From Aquatica leii (taxonomy: Eukaryota; Arthropoda; Insecta; Coleoptera; Lampyridae), in contig CM069435.1 of NCBI GenBank assembly GCA_035610365.1, positions 20,759,123-20,823,122 on the forward strand: 64,000 nucleotides of DNA, read 5' to 3'. Of the stretch, positions 1 through 11,970 are shown piece after piece. The stretch's first letter is position 1. Every line of letters begins with the position of its first letter. Under the pieces are notes generated by a model. It saw nothing but the letters and a program-made list of their open reading frames with translations. It was not told where the DNA came from and searched no databases. The translations under genes and the position numbers were made by a program.

Positions 1-1244
1 CTCAATTTTATCTTGGCATCAAAATGTGAATTTCAATTGTTAAATTCCAATAATTTTGATTTCTTTTTCATGTAACGTCATTTTCCGATGCAGAGATACC
101 AACTTTGAAAAAACTAACTTTACTAAAATTCGTGTAAGAATCTGCTTATTCTTACACGGATTTTAGTGTAAGAATCGCTAATTCTGAAGTCGAAATAGAG
201 AAATAATATGAACATTTCAAAACATGACAAGGGAACATTTTCTACATCTAATTGTAAGTTTAAGTAAAATTTAAAAAAAACCAATAAAATCAAAGTAATA
301 AAACGACAAAAAAAAACATAAAGAATAAAGTAATAAAACAACACAACGACAAAGGAATAAATTTCCAACTTTTAAACACGCCATAATTTTTCTGCCAGTC
401 CTAAACCTGGATAAAGTGTGAAGGAAAGTTGAAAATAGCACAATTTGTCAAATTATAATTAACAATCAATCGTACTTCGGTGAATTGCTATTTCGGTGAA
501 CTTTTCTAGACTCAATATTAATATGTTCCAGTACTTTCTTTAGTACAATTATCAAGATAATGGTTGAAAATTGTTATAATAAGTTATCAAACTTTTAGGT
601 TTGCGTTGTTCGTCTTGGCTTCTTCAGTTTAATTCTAATTAGGCTAATATTTTAATAACGTCAAAATAGCGAGAACGTAACGCGTCAAGAGCCTAAACAT
701 GGGAAGACCACCGTGTTAGACACACCCTTTTTTTTAATTAAAAGTGAATAACAAGTTTATGTAAAACCCATGCCGCCTAGTATTTGTTATTGTAAAAATT
801 AACCAGAATTAAGGGCTTATTACAAAGGCAAAAGTTCAAAAACACCTTTTTTGTGAGAACCAAGGACAACAAATTGCAACTTTGCATAGATGTTTTTTAA
901 AACCGCTTAACGCCGCATTTATATTTTTTTCAAACCATAATGCATTTTTAAAATTGAAAGTGGCTACAAATCACGATTACGTCATAGAGCGCCCTCGAAA
1001 AACTAATCTAGAAGTACAATTACAATGCATTTCAGCTTTTAAAGCACTCGCACAGCGCACACAACATTCATTAAGTATTGTCAAATTGTGTTCATATATT
1101 GATTAAACCTCTTTTACTGCCTGATAAAACTATTTAGTAAAATAGCACTATGATAAGCTGGTTTAAAATTTGCACTCCCCGGCTCGTGCGCCCTTAAAAT
1201 TCGTGCGCTCGGAGAAGTTTGCTCCAACTGCTCCAGGATAGCTA
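1..1244. other. AT-rich non-coding stretch
   Basis: No gene can be supported here. The open frames are short and low in complexity. The frame at 882-1106 has a faint resemblance to the end of a DDE transposase, but too little to name. A locally GC-richer patch at about 1178-1245 borders the transposase fragment that follows. Confidence 0.5.
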
Positions 1245-1380
1245 CGCCGCTGTTTAAATTGCTTGCCAGAATGTCAAAGCGATTGTTTGTCTATGTCCTG
1301 CTCATAACTACCCGCATATTCTCAATGGGGTTTAAGCCAAAAGATTTTGTTGGTCATTCTAAAATCTAAAGCCATTTCTG
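1245..1380 (-). pseudogene. Mariner/Tc1-like transposase fragment (second copy of the 2.2-3.7 kb family)
   Basis: The minus strand reads LNPIENMRVVMSRT, a stop, then TNNRFDILASNLN. This lines up with LNPIENMWAAMSRT and TNNRLDISARNLN in the transposase at 3173-3709, so the two are copies of one family. LNPIEN is the signature around the third catalytic acid (E) of the IS630/Tc1/mariner DDE fold. Only this C-terminal catalytic piece survives. Upstream coding and terminal repeats are not recognisable. It is a dead fragment with no expected activity. Confidence 0.7.
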
Positions 1381-1455
1381 TTCTCAAACTACTATCTTAT
1401 TATTCTACTCTTATTATCAATTGGCGAACAGAACCTGTACGTAAAGTAACGAACA

Positions 1456-1594
1456 CCCAAACAACACATTGGTACAAAAAACGTCTAAATGTCCGGCTAA
1501 TAGACATTTATTAGACATAAAAACGTTTTTAAACGCGTTATTAACGTTTATTAGACGGACATTAGACGTTTTTTGTACCAATGTGTTGTTTGGG
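1456..1594. mobile_element. 139-bp foldback MITE
   Basis: The element opens with cccaaacaacacattggtac and closes with its reverse complement. Arms of about 40 bp are near-perfect (gacattagacg/cgtctaaatgtc and flanks), and the inner part is also largely self-complementary around aaacgtttttaaacgcg. It encodes nothing. This is the form of a miniature inverted-repeat (foldback) DNA transposon. I see no convincing target-site duplication, so the superfamily is open. Confidence 0.8.
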
Positions 1595-2234
1595 CAAATT
1601 TATTTTTCTTCTCAGTGAAAATAAAATAAGTGAGAACCATATATGTAGCTAAGTGTTAATTATAATCTATTAGGAAATGCTAAATCTCGAAATAAAGGTA
1701 ACTATTATACAATCGGACTCAAAAACGCAAAACCAAACAAAATAAAATTTTTGCATTTGTGTCCTAAGTCTAATGCAATGAAAATCATTAAACTTAGAAA
1801 CCCAAAGACAATCAATTTATTTTGCGATATCATCAAATATTGAAGTTATCTATCAACAACTGGAAACTAAAATCTTTTAAAAGTTCAACTTTGACCTTAC
1901 TCATTCTTTAAGTTCTGAAAAATTTTCTAAAGGATAATTATTTTCTGTAATGACAAAGCAAGCGTAAATTCCGAAGTATTTAGTTAAAAATAGTGCAGTA
2001 ATTTCAAGCATGTGTGAAAGCACCTCCACCAATAACAAGTTTGCAACAAAGATCATTAATTGTTCAATAAGTAATATTTGGAATTCAAATTACGAGACAA
2101 TAGTCAATAATTTAGTATTTAGTAGAGCTCAGTATACTAGTTTATTTCAAGTAGAAATTAAACAGCAAATAACTTTAGTTGTTATTATAAAATACATATA
2201 GTTAAGATTAGTATAAGTAATTAATTGTTAAAAA

Positions 2235-3709
2235 TAATCAAAGATGGGTAGAGGTTTTTGGGCAGAGAGATTCCAGTGTAGAAACAAGGATTGCAATTAC
2301 TCGAACGGCTGCTAATGGAATTCCTCAACGTGAAATTACTTTACAAAATGGATTATCGGTAAGATTTTTAGTGTTTGCTTATAATAAACCTCTAAAATAA
2401 TAATTGATTAATTACTTAAACATCCCTTATAAAAATATTTTACGTAATCTTAAACGAAAAGTTTTATTAGTTTTATTTTATCCCATTAAGTAAAATTAGA
2501 ATATAATATTAATTAAAATTATCCACACGTTAATGTATTATTACAACCCAAAATCGACATCAATGTTTTCAAAAATTTCTCGTGTTTGAGTTTCTTTCTT
2601 AAAAATTCTGTTGGTAACAAAAAATCAGGGTTCAGGATAAATTAAAAAAAATATTTTAAGTGGAAAAGAAACACACTTTGATCTTTATTAAGGGTATTTT
2701 TGTTTAAAGAAAATAACTTATTTATTTTAAGAAAACGTAATTTACTAAAATAATTGAATCACTTGGTTAAACTAAATTACTTAACTAAATACATATACAG
2801 GTGCGCCAAGTTCGTTGGTGGCTTTGAAGGTTTGATGAAGAAGGAGAAGTTACTCTTATAACGAAACCAAAAGGAATAAATAGAGCAACTACCATAGAGC
2901 AAGATGGATATATTCTTAGGTGTGTTCAAAATTCTCCTTTTACAACTGCTCCGCGAATTCAAGAAGAAGTTCATTTAAACTGCAGCGCTTCAACGATACG
3001 ACGCAGATTAAACGACGCGGAATTATTTGCAAGTAAGTCTGCGACAAAACCTGAATTAACAAAAAGGCATGCTCAAGCAAGAATTAGATTCTGTCAAAAT
3101 AATTTGTACAGAGACTGGAGTACGGTAATTTTTACGGACGAAAAGGTATTTTGATCGACACAAGAGTCGTCTATGACACTTTGGCGACCACGAAATACAA
3201 GGTTTAGTACCGAACATGTTCGTAAAAAGTGGAAGAATTTCTGGTGGATTTCAAAAGCTGGGCGGGGTAAATTGGTTCTAGTTTCTCCACCACGATTTAC
3301 GTCTGAAAGTTACGTTCGAGTGCTAGACGAAATTTTGGTGCCAAGTGTGCAAACACTTTATCCAGAAGAAGAATTGGAAGTAATTGTTATTGTCCAAAAC
3401 AATTCACCAATTCATAAAAGCAGAATCGTAAATGAGTGGTTTGAGGACAGAAACGACGTAATTTCTTTAGAATGGCCAGAAAAATTTCCCGATTTAAACC
3501 CCATCGAGAACATGTGGGCAGCTATGAGCAGAACTTGGACCAATAATCGCCTTGACATTTCGGCCAGAAACTTAAATAATATAGTGCAAACTGCAAATGA
3601 AGTTTGGGAACGTTTCCGAGGATCGAACTTCAGCGAAAAACTTATTAACTCGAAGCCGAACAGGTTAACAGAACGTTTGGAAAATAACGGTTTATATACA
3701 AAATATTAA
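2235..3709 (+). pseudogene. Mariner/Tc1-like DDE transposase, two exons, decayed
   Basis: A cut-and-paste transposase of the IS630/Tc1/mariner group. Exon 1 (about 2260-2358) encodes an N-terminal helix-turn-helix-like stretch ending NGLS and stops at a GTAAGA donor. Exon 2 begins after a pyrimidine-poor CAG acceptor at 2801 and continues in phase with VRQVRWWL. Catalytic landmarks are FTDEK (first D), VQNNSPIH (second D replaced by N) and FPDLNPIEN (E), with 35 residues between the second and third positions. Two in-frame TGA codons (about 2825 and 3153) and the D-to-N change make it inactive. The C terminus is intact, ending NGLYTKY. The intron could be a real intron or a later insertion. 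Terminal repeats were not identified. Confidence 0.8.
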
Positions 3710-5100
3710 TTAGTTTGAGAATTTTATTTATAATATAAATGTATTTTTATAATATATGTGTATACCATATTTAAATAAATGTGGTTTAGTTGAAACAATG
3801 ATTTAAATCAGTCGATATTACTACAAATTTGATGAAGTAATCGTTATTTTACGAAAAATGTAAATGATATTAATTTTAGAATCTGAAGGTCGTTTTGCAC
3901 AAAAGAACAATACGATATGGTTTTTTATTTAATTGACTATTTAAAGTATTTTCACAGTATTCATATTGAAGTATTTTGCTATTAAATACATTAGCACAGC
4001 CAAAATTTTTTTTTAATAATCAGACCAATATTAAAATGATAATATTAATTAGGCATTATTATTCCGAATGTGCAATTAATAAAACATTAGTGATAGTAGC
4101 AATACTTTATATAAATATTTGATATAAGAAATAAAAATTTTAGAATTATTAGCTTGTGTAAGATATCAATTCTCTAAAAATCCATTTTAAGTATTAGATA
4201 CATTTAAAAATTGAAATAAATGCCAATCTGACGTACCGTACTTATTCTTATTTTGGTTGAAGGCGAGTGTATATTAAAAGGTCCGATTCAAATAAGTAAA
4301 CAATTTATTTTTGCTAAAAAATCTAGTAGAATTTCGTGACAAAGTAAACTTCATTTAAATATTTTTATTAAAAAGGCGACAAAGAATAGTGCAACCAAAT
4401 AATCGATCAACTGTTGAATAAAAACCTAAACCCAAACCAATCTATTCTTACATATTAAAACGATTTATAAAAATGTATCTTTAGTCGTGTAGAAACCACA
4501 TTATATTCGAATTCACATATGTAGTTAAATGTTATATATCACTAAAACGCCGAAACAACCGAATAAAACAGCAAAATACGAGTTAAACATTGACCAGCGT
4601 CCCTTAATACACTGCTAGTATTTTTTTACGCTTATTCTAATCTAAACAGTAAATTAATAAACTACAGCTTTCAATTTATTTAAAAAAAGATTTAGAAAAA
4701 ACGGCTCTAAACTTTAAATTATTTTGGCCAAATGCAAAATAACCAGCTTTTACTAACGTTAGCAATTGTAATAAATACTATAAAAATAAAACATCATTTC
4801 AATTTTGTCTTTTGATTTACTGTTATGTAGCAGTACATACAGGGTCGCTGGTGGAAAGCACCTGGTTTCCATATTATAACGCTGAAAGAAAACGTATTTG
4901 GGAAAATAAATAAAATGTAACTATGGATAAAATAATGCTTCGGCGTTTAACCGTTTAAAATAAAATGCAACGTAATCCTTAATTTGTGTGATTAAAGCGC
5001 CAACTAAAGTCAACACGGGTAGCTTAATTTATTCATCGTTTTATTTCTTGTCATATATTGTCAGACACAGCAGACGATTCATTTACTTAAAAATTCAAGA
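3710..5100. other. AT-rich non-coding stretch
   Basis: Homopolymer-rich sequence with no supported gene. The undefined right end of the mariner-like element must lie near its start. Confidence 0.5.
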
Positions 5101-5121
5101 AAAGTCACAGGTTAAACGACG

Positions 5122-5172
5122 TATGGAAATAGCAAATGGTGTGGTCGCTGCAGGACTCGCACATCTTTCCAG
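5122..5172 (+). CDS. Possible short first coding exon (speculative)
   Basis: An ATG in fair context opens a short frame reading MEIANGVVAAGLAHLS that runs into a strong donor (CAG/GTAAGTG) at about 5171. The sequence is less AT-rich than its surroundings. This could be the first exon of a host gene whose other exons lie outside the window or are too short to see. No domain is recognisable, no partner exon was found, and chance is a fair explanation. Confidence 0.18.
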
Positions 5173-5299
5173 GTAAGTGATGGATGTCTCCCTCGGGATA
5201 CAGTTTCCATCATGCTAAACCAATCAGCCAAATGCAAATTCCTATATCGAAATATGCAACAGCGGTTATGGCACGCCAAGTATTTGCTCGACATTGCCA

Positions 5300-6674
5300 T
5301 TTACGAAGTGTTTTATTTTTTTTTGCGTATGAAGATTCAATCTTATTTAAATGCATATGAAATTAACTATATTAAAAAGGTAAAATAAAAAGCGCTTTAT
5401 CGTAAATCGGATAAACCAGAAGAAACTTCAACCCCTGTGTGTGAACTAACAGTTGATGCCTTAGGATGCAAATGACACGAAATGCAGTAGCAGCACCGAC
5501 GACGGCAACAAGAAAGCGAAACCACGCCATAAGTGCACTTTAAATATTAAAAACGTACAGTAACGTAAAACGAACATAATAATTGCCCCTTAAGATGTTT
5601 TTCGTAAAATGTGGGAGTGCACAGTACGGCGGTACGTCACTGCTCATGATTGAATATCTGAAATATTAGATCGTAAATTAATATAAATTATGATCTGTAA
5701 CCGGTTGTGCACAGCATTCTTTATGCGACGCCTTTACATTTATCCTTACAATACATAAACTTAACTAGGTGGTCTTTACATACACAAAAATCTCGCCATT
5801 AATACCTGAATTAATTGCGCCAACCGCGATCAATTATAATTTCTTCCTTTTTCTGCAAACCGTCAAAATTATTATCCCTTGTTACTAATGCGAATTTAAA
5901 GTGTATCCTGAGTGCCAGAAGCATGGGATTTGATTCCAATACTCGATACATATATTTTTACTTAAGGGTAAAACCAGAGAAAAGTATTCAGAATATATAA
6001 AAATTTACGTATTTCGAAATACCTCGTGGCGTTATAGATCATATTTTTGATTGCAGTTACAGCAACAAAAAAACAAGCACGAATTGAAACGGCTTAAGAT
6101 TCAAATTTAGTATGCAGTAAATGACAACGCGAGTACATTAATTAATTGAATTAACTGTACCATATATACAAGCAGATTTTTAAACACTAAAACGAGTTAT
6201 TAATTTCTGTGAACATGTTTTTAAGTCAAACAAAATAAAAATTACAAATAAGTAGTTTAAAGTGTTAATCAAAAACTAACTTCGTATACTAAACTAGAAT
6301 GAAGACAGAAAGTTAAAAAAAAAACGCTAACAACCTATTTTAAGTAACAAAACTTAATTTCTAAAAGAAATAAAAATAATGGGTCAAATTACTACGTTCA
6401 ATTTAAAGATTAAACTTAGTTTACTTTAACTAAAGTTTAAACTATGATTAAAAAATATGTCAATGTAGAACAAAGGCTTGATCAAAGACACCATCTTCGA
6501 CCAGAATAGATAACCAGCTACATCTGTAACAACTGCAAAGAAGAAAATCGAGCATTTATAACTAGATTAAGACCTGAATGTGACCCCTCACCACTAAATT
6601 CTAAAAAAAAGTAATCTGCAGTTAAAAATCAGCTCAGCAACATAAAAGATAAGCCCCAGTATGAATAAGTTTTG
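5300..6674. other. Non-coding stretch
   Basis: No gene supported. It contains several ACGTAA-type words and A-rich runs, but no repeat structure that I could delimit. Confidence 0.45.
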
Positions 6675-7300
6675 TGGTTTGAAGTTTTTTGGACTAGTTG
6701 CCAAGTGGCCTCGTCGGTTTATGACGCTTGACGTTTCGAGAGTCACTCTTCTTCAGAAGCTCTGAAACTGGAGGTTAAGTCATCGAGTCGGAGTTTATGT
6801 GGTCGTCACTCAATGCTCTTTGACGCTCCGATGGTTGACTTCTTGTCGTTTCGTTGGTTGTGTTCTTCTTGTTGGCTTCGTATCGTTCTAGTAGATGGTT
6901 TTCTTAAACTATGCGTTTCCATATTCTGGATAGATCCACGCGTGCGTCTCTGTTGAAGTTGTTGGAGTTTGCTAAATCTCTATTACTTCTTGATAAAGTC
7001 TTGGCCAGAATTTTCTTTTCTTTATTAAGATTTTTGTTTTATCTATTGCAATATGGTGTAAGGTGTCCACTCTGTGTTCTGCAACCTCTGATTTCTTCAC
7101 ATAATTATGTTTCAAACTGCTCTTGTGATCCTTTAGTCTTGGGCCAAAGTGTCATGCAAACTATTCCGCAGGTGTATAAGATGATATATACACCAGGCCA
7201 TTAAACACCCTTAGTTGTCTTGTCTTCGGAAAGATCGATGTTAATTTTCTTGTAGTGTTGAACACGGTGTTGATGTTGAATTTCTTCTTGTGATTAGGGT
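6675..7300 (-). mobile_element. Penelope-like element, 3' portion, left arm of a head-to-head pair
   Basis: Read on the minus strand, this carries the tail of a PLE protein: a decayed GIY-YIG region, KSEVAEH, IDKTKILIKK and a following leucine/asparagine-rich C terminus, then a 3' untranslated part with a hammerhead-like motif. The same tail occurs on the plus strand from 7301 to 7835, and the outer ends match as reverse complements (for example cgtcaagcgtcataaaccga). Both copies are 5'-truncated and meet at about 7300. Inverted partial copies are a known outcome of Penelope insertion. The copy is decayed. Confidence 0.75.
6726..6760 (-). ncRNA. Hammerhead-ribozyme-like motif in PLE tail
   Basis: The minus strand reads CUGAAGA, helix II AGAG-UGA-CUCU, then CGAAAC-GUC. 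GCUU just before the core pairs with AAGC just after GUC as helix I. CUGAAGA fits the CUGANGA consensus. Helix III is only AC/GU, as described for the minimal hammerheads of Penelope-like elements, which are thought to work as dimers. Confidence 0.6.
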
Positions 7301-7835
7301 TTGGTTTTGCTTGTATATACCATTCCATACAGCTGCGGAAAGGTTTACATAGGACAAACAAGAAGACACACCAACACAAGACTAAAGAAACACAAGAAAA
7401 AACGTAACCACGTGAAAAAATCAGCAGCTGCAAAACACAAAGCGAACCCTGAATACCCTATTGAACTAGAAAAAACAAAAATTTTAGTTGAAAAAGAAGA
7501 TTCTGACCAAGACTTGACAGAACAGCAATAAAAATCGAGAAACAACCACACAACTTTAACAGAGACAGAAGCCTAGAACTATCCAGAATATGAAAACGCA
7601 TAGAAAACCACACACTAGAACAATACGAAGCTAACCGCAGAAACCAACTGAACGACGCAAAACCAACCACCGGAACGTCAAGGACCGTTGACTGGCGACC
7701 ATATAAACCACTACTTGACGACTTAAACTCCAGTTTCAGAACTTTTCAAGAAGAGAGCGACATGAATCTCGAAACGTCAAGCGTCATAAACCGACGACGT
7801 GACAACCAGCCCGAAAAACTTTAAACCAACGAGAC
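7301..7835 (+). mobile_element. Penelope-like element, GIY-YIG endonuclease tail, right arm
   Basis: The frame at 7301-7531 reads VYTIPYSCGKVYIGQTRRH, the N-terminal motif of the GIY-YIG nuclease that PLEs carry C-terminal to their reverse transcriptase. It goes on with KKSAAAKH and ends after a short charged stretch. Past a stop, the remaining C terminus (NFNRDRSLELSRI) and a 3' region with a hammerhead-like motif are still recognisable. No reverse transcriptase domain remains. The outer end at about 7835 mirrors the left arm's outer end at about 6675, so 6675-7835 is one palindromic insertion. Confidence 0.8.
7742..7782 (+). ncRNA. Degenerate hammerhead-like motif, right PLE arm
   Basis: The counterpart of the motif at 6726-6760. 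It keeps CUCGAAACGUCAAGC, while the CUGANGA box has decayed to UUCAAGA and helix II is enlarged. Cleavage is unlikely. It supports the pairing of the two arms. Confidence 0.4.
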
Positions 7836-8190
7836 TACGAAAGATTACAATCAAAAATAAGTAAATTTTTTAGATTTAGGAAATAGTAAGAAAACTCTCC
7901 ATAAAGCCCTACAAAAAACCAATAGCTAAGACCCAAAAATATGAACGATTAACGACTGAAACAAATAAGAAATCAGCAGATGCCCCCAACCAAAAGTTTA
8001 AATTGCACAAACTGAAATTTTACCTCATATCATAATTTAATTTGATTAGAATCCAATCAGAGACTGAAACCATCATCTTACTGATCACGAAATAGAAAAC
8101 AGCCATCCAATAAGTAACAAACAAAAATCCCGCCGGTAGAAACTGTTACGAGAAACTCAGGCTTCTTGAGTTGATTCGTCAAAAATAAAT

Positions 8191-8576
8191 TGTTACGCTA
8201 GTCTTCTCATAACAAAACAAAGCAATGGCTAGCACAGCTTCTTCGGAGAGGGATCGCAGGCTTTGTTATGTGAGATTATAACGTGAACCTAAAAAAAAGA
8301 CGCCAAGACGATGAAAAATGTATACCACTCACCCCGATTCAACCTTCCAAATGCAATTGCATATTAGGATAGCAGCGTGAAACAATCTAACGGTGAAGGT
8401 TAACCCGGGCGTAAAAGTACAAAACTCGTCGATGGTTTTGTAGGAAGTGAGGTAAAAATGCTGTCTAAAATTTGACAGTCTCGGCACAAGAGTAGGGAAA
8501 TTCTCCTGACAAATTTCATACTCGACGAGAAATTTTTCATACTCGCGAATTGAACTACTAATTTCTTTTTTTAACA
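8191..8576 (-). repeat. Solo-LTR-like repeat, TGTTA...GTAACA family (copy G)
   Basis: On the minus strand it begins TGTTAAAAAAAG and ends tagcgtaaca, matching the ends of the complete copy at 40949-42116. It shares an internal block (...gcgtctttttttagg) with the copy at 56878. TG...CA ends fit an LTR. It is shorter than the other copies, and no clear TSD is seen. It is a fossil with no coding content. Confidence 0.55.
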
Positions 8577-8961
8577 TTACAAATTGGTACGATTTTAAAT
8601 AATATACATATTTATGTATTTACAAAAAAAGAAAGCGTATCCTCTACCACCAGCAAATTCCCCACTTAAAATTGAAAACAATATAACATCATTATCGTTG
8701 CATAGTATAAATCTTGCAGTGTTATATGGTAGAGTCCCGTCCATATCTACTGCCATCTGTGTTAGGCTTCATAAAAATAATTGGTGAGCAGTGATTTAGC
8801 ATTAAAAATCAGAAAAAACCTGCGTACTCGCATACCTATAAGGTGCTTAAAAAAGCCAAGTTCTACAATATAAAAAAAGACATTCTATACGCCAAACTAC
8901 TAAAAATAGATGAAATTCAATGAAACCGATACAAGAACAAATCAGAAAAAGCAAAGCATTC

Positions 8962-10027
8962 TGTTATGATAAAAATCTTTCGACGTAGGTGCGTACTGTA
9001 TGAATTTCGTCCCGGAACGCCCCCTTGCTACATTCAGAGTGTTGGCTGTCATTTTTTGTGTTTTCTTTATATATGGATATTAGTTAATAAAAAGAAGCAT
9101 TTCAGCTCAATGTAAGAAAGATTGTACATGAAACCTAACGTTCGCGTCCAGTGAGAACTTCATTTTTAAATATTTGCCTCCATCCACGTTATTGATGGCT
9201 GCATTGGTTTTACTTCATATCTGAGAGTTTCTCTGGGGTAAGAATTAACTTCTATTTCTATTTTTGTGACATAACTTGATTTTCCCATAACTATCATACC
9301 GACTTCGGCTACCGCCACTTGTTTGCCCCTTTGGAATAGTGTATGTCAATTAAATACATCTCGCTGGGGTCGATAACTTAGAGCACGTACTAAGATGGAC
9401 ATTCGTTACTAACACACAGTTTCTTAAAGCCGTTGACCTATTTTGTGTGATGGTCTATTAAACTTGGAGGCACACCTGCAATAGGAATTGTAAAAATGTA
9501 AATAAATACGTAAACGTAGGTATAGATGTTATCACGACTAACAATAGCAAATATGTTCGAACCATTACAGTTTGAATTTATTCTATGAGCGATTTGTTTC
9601 TGATTGCAAATTCACTATATTCGCATCGAATCAAAGTTTAATTCTTCGATTAATTATTAATTTATAGTGTCATTCTGTACAACGATCATTTTATGTATGC
9701 AGTGCTGCTTACCCTCAAGAACTTGCATCAACGTTATTGATTGTTATATTTATCGACGAACTCTTGTTAGTATATATGTAATTCTATATCGCTTTTTATA
9801 ACTCTTTCTTTCTTTGTTAAAAATAAATATATTTGTTGTTATAACCTGTGTTTTGTCACTTGTTCTCTTTCAGTGCCAAACAGATTTAAACGATATCTGT
9901 TTCCGACCTTTTTAGCATCTTTTTAATTACTTTGTGATTTGCACACCGAGAATCATCTTCGACCCTCTCGCCTAATTGTATTGAGCTAGTCGTCTGCCTT
10001 AAGTAACGGGTAAGCATTCACGTAACA
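8962..10027 (+). repeat. Solo LTR, TGTTA...GTAACA family (copy A)
   Basis: It begins tgttatgataaaaatc and ends cacgtaaca. A 4-bp attc flanks both sides (8958-8961 and 10028-10031), which fits an integrase-made target-site duplication. Internal blocks recur in copies B and C: tttctctggggtaa, tttgcccctttgga, cacacctgcaa and ttttaattactttgtgatttgcac. It encodes nothing and is probably left by recombination between two LTRs of an element whose body is gone. The parent family (BEL/Pao or Ty3/gypsy) cannot be told from the LTR alone. Confidence 0.6.
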
Positions 10028-10805
10028 ATTCGACTTTTGATAATGCAACTGAGTCCTCTTACCCCAAATCAGCCTAGACAGTCACAGACAAAATAGTAAA
10101 TGAGTTACAGCAAAAACAATTTTAGTAATGTTTTAATCATACATCATTACAAACAGCTAAATTACGTCTCGTTATTAATTGCTAAATAACCATCAAATAC
10201 ACACTCCATTATTTTCACTAGTTTTGATTTTCCGAATCATAAATTTAGTTTGTACGTGTTAGAAATGCAATAGATCGCTATTTCGTTTATGGAAATGTTG
10301 AACAGTTCTAGCCTTAGTAAGCCACTTTATCTTAATTCGTGTTTCGTTCCAAACGTATTTGCTTTACTCTTTTGACTAATAAACTAATATTCTTCTTTCA
10401 TATGTGATCGCTGATATAAGTGGACTGTTAATTTTGCTTTTGATTATGTTGCACGTGCAGTAGAAATTCTACAATAACTTCCAAATATTTTTGATAAAAT
10501 CTATCGATTCCTTCATTGGTTTCACTGTGTCCACACTATTTTTTAAACATCTTCTACTTACTTAGTTACTGTTAATATACACTAACGTTGTTTCGAACAA
10601 AAATTGTCGTTAAATAGATTCGGTTTTTTATACTGCAGCATATCTCTTTCGTGTGGTCTGCATAGGCAACGACAATCAAAGGTTTGCAATATGAAGAAGC
10701 ACAGCTTTTAAACTAAGTTAAGAATAATCTGTAAACAACCGCCATTCCTAAAAATCAATCGTTAAAAGTCTTGTTTCCGTAGGCGATAAAGAAGAAACGA
10801 TCGTT

Positions 10806-11970
10806 TGTTAAGTTAAAAGCATTTTGGTACAGTTGATGAATTTTGTCAGGGAACGTAACTGTAATTTTTACGTATGGAAAAGTATAAATTCTCACTTTCA
10901 CTTCCGTTTTTGAGGTTGAAGAAGACAGCACGTAAAAGTAACAATCTCCATTGTTAAATATCGTATCCCATCCTCATTTTAAATGAATAAATCAACTTCG
11001 ACTTGTATGTGTTACCTGTGAAAGTTTCCCTGGGGTAAAAATTCACTTCTATTTTACAACGTCTTTAATTTCCTCGTATTACCATAACGAGTTAGGTTTG
11101 TGTCTGTCCCTTTGAAGTTGTTAAATGTTTCTTAAGTACATCTCTTACATGTCGATAAATTGGAACACGTATCGATGCAAGCAGTAAACAAACACCAGTT
11201 TTAAGAACTAGTTTGAGGTCAGGTTGGTGGAATATATGTGTGATGGACGATTAATCTCGAAGACTAAGTAACGCACCTGCGATGTCAATGATGAAAGTCG
11301 TTTGGAAGCTTGACGCATTCTGTTTATAATTCATTGGATGACTTACAAGCAATTTACTTGTGATATCCTTATATAAGCATTTACATTACACTTTCAGCAG
11401 TTTTAAAAGATGGTTTAGATATGCCATTAGCTAATAGCATGTCTAAAAAATCGTAAGTAACGCTCTTTTTACAACCTATTAATTTGTGTTGGTGTTGAAA
11501 ACAACCTAGATATATATGTTGTCACGATTAATTTCTGCAGATTTGTTTGTGTACTTACTTGATTTGTAGTGATTAATCTATTTTTCTTCGTTCTTGTATC
11601 AAATCATATTCTCACAGTTTAATATTAATAACCCATGTGCCTAAGTGTATGAGGTGTTGCCTACTTTAATGATCTGCTAATCCTAGATTATTTATTTTTT
11701 CTTATGGATAATTTGTTATCTTATACTTCGTAATTACTGCCTTGTTAATTTTATATTGCCATTTTAATTAAAATATATTCGCTGTTATACTTGTGTTTGT
11801 TCGACTTGTTCACTTACAGTAATTTTCAGATGAAAACGGGCATCTATAGCGCAGGTTTTGGCACTCTTTTAGTTACTTTATAATCTGCACATCGAGTATT
11901 ACCTACGACTCACTCTTCGAAGCTCTAAGCTTACCGCTTACTGCAGTTTACGCTTTAATCTAAACGCCAA
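10806..11970 (+). repeat. LTR-like repeat, same family (copy B)
   Basis: It matches copies A and C over much of its length: gatgaattttgtcaggg, cttccgtttttgaggttga, gtttccctggggtaaaa, atctcgaagact, gcacctgcgatgtca and tagttactttataatctgcac. The left end, tgttaagttaaaagc, is plausible. The right end is uncertain. Decayed. Confidence 0.5.

Noticed and set aside
882-1106. 74-residue frame with LHRCFLKPLNAAF, faintly like a pogo-type transposase end
   Set aside because: Only one short weak motif; no second motif nearby.
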